Part shown: positions 62,222 to 64,000 of the stretch, piece after piece
Layout: each line of letters begins with the position of its first letter
Numbering within the stretch: the stretch's first letter is position 1
From: AP-15 sp963702685
GTDB lineage: Bacteria > Pseudomonadota > Alphaproteobacteria > ATCC43930 > CGMCC-115725
NCBI GenBank assembly: GCA_963702685.1
Contig: CAVPDQ010000009.1
Span: 496,001 to 560,000, forward strand
Direction of reading: 5' to 3'
Length of the DNA: 64,000 bases
Translations under genes and position numbers: made by a program
Notes under the pieces: generated by a model
Database searches by the model: none
Told to the model about the DNA's origin: nothing
What the model saw: only the letters and a program-made list of their open reading frames with translations

Positions 62222-62666
62222 TCAAGGTAGGAAAGGCAAGACCTCGCCCAACATCTTGGAACGGGGTGTTTTCTGGCCAAACGGGCCGTTTCGTGTAGGG
62301 ATTGCGACTTAAGGGGCGCGGGATAAGCGCCTTCAGAGTAGAGGCAGGCCGGATCAATTTATGAGGAAATCTCGATAGCTTCAGCTCGATACGTCGGTGC
62401 GAGCGATAATCCGCGGTGGAGCGGCCTCAGCGTGTGCGGTCACCTGAAGGGGGGCCACCGAGCGCGCCAACGTGACCGGCGCACGCCCGCGACCCAGTGG
62501 GAGGAATCCGGAAACGGCGCTAGATCAGGCCGCCGTTTTACGCAACGGATCGTGTTGCATAAATCAAGAATTTTGACCGGCCGTCGGTAGCGTTACGGTT
62601 CAAGGGGTTACGCGTTGTAAAACTTGGGTGCAAAAAAGGACCGAACGACCCACAGCCATCGGACCA
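62222..62666. other. Gap without a supported gene
   Basis: About 440 bp. The right part (62560-62640) contains a stretch rich in A/T (AAATCAAGAATTTTGACC) and a possible TTGCATAAATC-like box, but no family motif. I see nothing else in it. Confidence 0.4.
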
Positions 62667-62855
62667 TCACAGCAACGGCGGCGGTTTTGCCGAACGGGGC
62701 CGTCGCCGGCGGGGCATGCGGAATTGCTCCCCGTACTGACGGACGATGGCCGCTGCGGGTTCGAGGCGGATGCCGACAGCGCCGTGCTCATCGACATAGA
62801 CGCATTCGGCAGCGATGCGCCTGACGACATCCTCGGGTGTCAATATCCGCGCCAT
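62667..62855 (-). CDS. Small basic protein of unknown function
   Basis: 62 residues, ATG 62855 after GAGGCTCCG. MARILTPEDVVRRIAAECVY and VDEHGAVGIRLEPAAAIVRQ read as a compact alpha/beta piece; the tail RMPRRRRPRSAKPPPLL is basic and Pro-rich. Codon use and RBS fit a real gene. I cannot assign a family. Confidence 0.5.
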   Translation of the reverse strand: MARILTPEDVVRRIAAECVYVDEHGAVGIRLEPAAAIVRQYGEQFRMPRRRRPRSAKPPPLL

Positions 62856-63124
62856 CGGAGCCTCGTGCAGCTATCCGGCATGCTGCCTGAAATCGACCTG
62901 CCTGAAATCGACATTTGGCGGGCGGCGCGCCTGGTGCTCAAGCGCTGCGGCGACAGGGTCGCGGGAAGGTCCCGCGCGCGGCGCGTGCAGTGCGCTGCCT
63001 TCGGCTCTCGGCAAGCACGGTTGCCGCGCATTGTTACAAATAAAATTGCCATAATCGTATTGTAGGATGGTTTTTTGGCGGCGGCTTCGGCAATCGGGTC
63101 GGCCGCAATGATCGGAGACGGGCG

Positions 63125-63614
63125 ATGGCTGCAGATCTGCTGTATAAACAGCCAAGGAGGCGGGGGCCGGGGCGGCCTTTCGCGAAGGGCGTATCGGGAA
63201 ATCCGGCGGGGCGGCGGCCCGGGTTCGCGCAACCGCGCGACGTTGCTGGCCGAGCAATTGCTCGAAGGCGAGGCGCCGGCCTTGGCGCGAAAGGTGCTGG
63301 AGATGGCGCTCGCCGGCGACGCCGCGGCGATGCGGCTTTGTCTCGACCGGCTGATCGCCCCGCGGCGCGAGCGGCCGGTGCGGCTGGCGCTGCCCGCCTT
63401 GCGCGACGCCGGCGATCTGGGCGCTGCGATGGCGCAGGTCACCGCGGCGGCGGGGCAGGGAGCGATCACCCCGGCCGAGGCTTGCGAATTTTCGCAGGTG
63501 CTCGAAACCTACAGCCGCGCCGTCGCCACCAGCGATTTCGACCGCCGCCTCAAAGAGGTCGAGGCGATCCAGCAGGCGGCCCACCCAGCGGCATCCGATG
63601 CTGCCGCGATTTGA
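63125..63614 (+). pseudogene. DUF5681 protein, frameshifted
   Basis: ATG 63125 (MAADLLYKQPRRRGPGRPFA) with GGAGACGGG upstream. The DUF5681 signature GRPFAKGVSGNPAGRRPG is in this frame. At 63224 one extra T moves the continuation SRNRATLLAEQLLEGEAPAL, AAMRLCLDRLIAPRRERPVR to the +1 frame, ending at 63614. Joined length about 162 residues. DUF5681 proteins often lie near phage-like terminase genes and may act as small packaging factors; that role is inferred. Confidence 0.78.
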
Positions 63615-64000
63615 ACGGCGGCTCGGCCGGGTGCGCATCGACACGGTGCGCGAGGAGCAGGCGATATTCGCCCACCGCACGAGGCTCGAAGCGTGGGTCG
63701 CCGTCGGCGAGCTGCTGCGTCGGATGCTGGCCGAGCGCAACGTCGATCCGGCGCAAGTCCGGGCCTTGCGCTGGGCGGACCAGGCCGCGGCCGAGCTCGC
63801 CGGGCTGCCCGAGCCTGCTGCCGCTCAGGAAGCCGAGGGGCCCCGGCAGGCCGCAGCCGATGACGGTGAAGCGGCCGAGCGGTTCTACGCCAGGCTCGCC
63901 AAGCTGGCATCGGCGAACTTCGCCACGGGTCAGCGCCCGGACCCGGCCCGCTCGTCCCCCGCGGAATGGCTCGCCTGGTGTCTCGTCACCCCAGCCGCGG
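63598..64000 (+). CDS. Hypothetical protein, 5' part only
   Basis: ATG 63598, overlapping the DUF5681 end by 17 nt, open to the right edge (134 codons). MLPRFERRLGRVRIDTVREE, AVGELLRRMLAERNVDPAQV and AWVAV are mainly helical, with a Ala/Glu-rich linker. The order suggests cotranscription with DUF5681. No family recognised. Confidence 0.5.
   Translation, partial: MLPRFERRLGRVRIDTVREEQAIFAHRTRLEAWVAVGELLRRMLAERNVDPAQVRALRWADQAAAELAGLPEPAAAQEAEGPRQAAADDGEAAERFYARLAKLASANFATGQRPDPARSSPAEWLAWCLVTPAA

Noticed and set aside
1..64000. tRNA, rRNA or riboswitch genes
   Set aside because: No cloverleaf with CCA-like end or conserved rRNA block was seen by eye; no riboswitch consensus recognised. A covariance-model scan would be decisive.

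Overview
The window is high-GC DNA with strong third-position G/C bias. It looks like an alphaproteobacterium, probably Rhodospirillales or Hyphomicrobiales. The reasons are family content (DUF6489, DUF2244, the membrane-anchored cytochrome c followed by kdsB, DapB, a bactofilin) and the many short palindromic repeats typical of that class. I saw no rRNA, tRNA or CRISPR array. Family names come from motif recognition by eye, not from searches.

Layout. 1-2598 (minus): the N-terminal 866 residues of a large winged-helix/TolB/TPR/cyclase-like/AAA regulator that runs off the left edge. 2.7-8.9 kb: a PEP-CTERM protein, two small paralogous membrane proteins, then a serine hydrolase, a class III aminotransferase and a GNAT gene that all carry frameshifts, and a HicB remnant. 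9.06-14.2 kb (plus): a tight operon of GST, nucleotidyltransferase, molybdenum hydroxylase large subunit, 2OG-Fe(II) oxygenase and cupin dioxygenase-like protein. 14.3-18 kb: glycosyltransferase, asparagine synthase and methyltransferase, probably for a surface glycan. 18.1-20.9 kb: an IS110-family element inserted in an IS5-type remnant, then a secreted protein that has lost its 5' end. 21-31 kb: housekeeping genes (phosphatase, GNAT, DUF6489, MBL hydrolase, dapB, DUF2244, nth, bactofilin, EI24, methyltransferase, SDR, tandem UspA). 31-36.7 kb: a dihydropyrimidinase, a 1101-residue Calx-beta/RTX protein and a phospholipase D-like protein. 37.2-40.3 kb (minus): CaiB-type CoA-transferase plus both aconitase X subunits. 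40.7-47.1 kb: luciferase-like oxidoreductase, S8 peptidase, a broken FitAB/VapBC-like pair, a PEP-CTERM protein and mmsA. 47.1-48.65 kb: parDE, a DUF559 gene between identical 52-bp repeats, and short gene remnants. 48.66-59.3 kb: hydroxypyruvate isomerase, GST, PEP mutase/isocitrate lyase family protein, GNAT, cupin, WYL regulator, a second molybdenum hydroxylase, a PEP-CTERM-like protein, an aminotransferase, cytochrome c and kdsB. 59.35-64 kb: a ThDP enzyme, a DUF5615/DUF433 pair, a small basic protein, and DUF5681 with a following gene that runs off the right edge.

Two patterns cut across the window. First, many otherwise intact genes are broken by apparent single-base insertions at non-homologous places. 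Removing one base at each site restores the family motif, which looks more like residual assembly error than decay. Second, the intergenic space is rich in short repeats: three ~180-206 bp MITE-like elements with matching ends, each inserted with a 4-bp duplication in the loop of a REP-like palindrome; a 190-207 bp dispersed element present twice; and four places with exactly three 16-18 bp tandem units. These repeat systems are the least explained part of the window.
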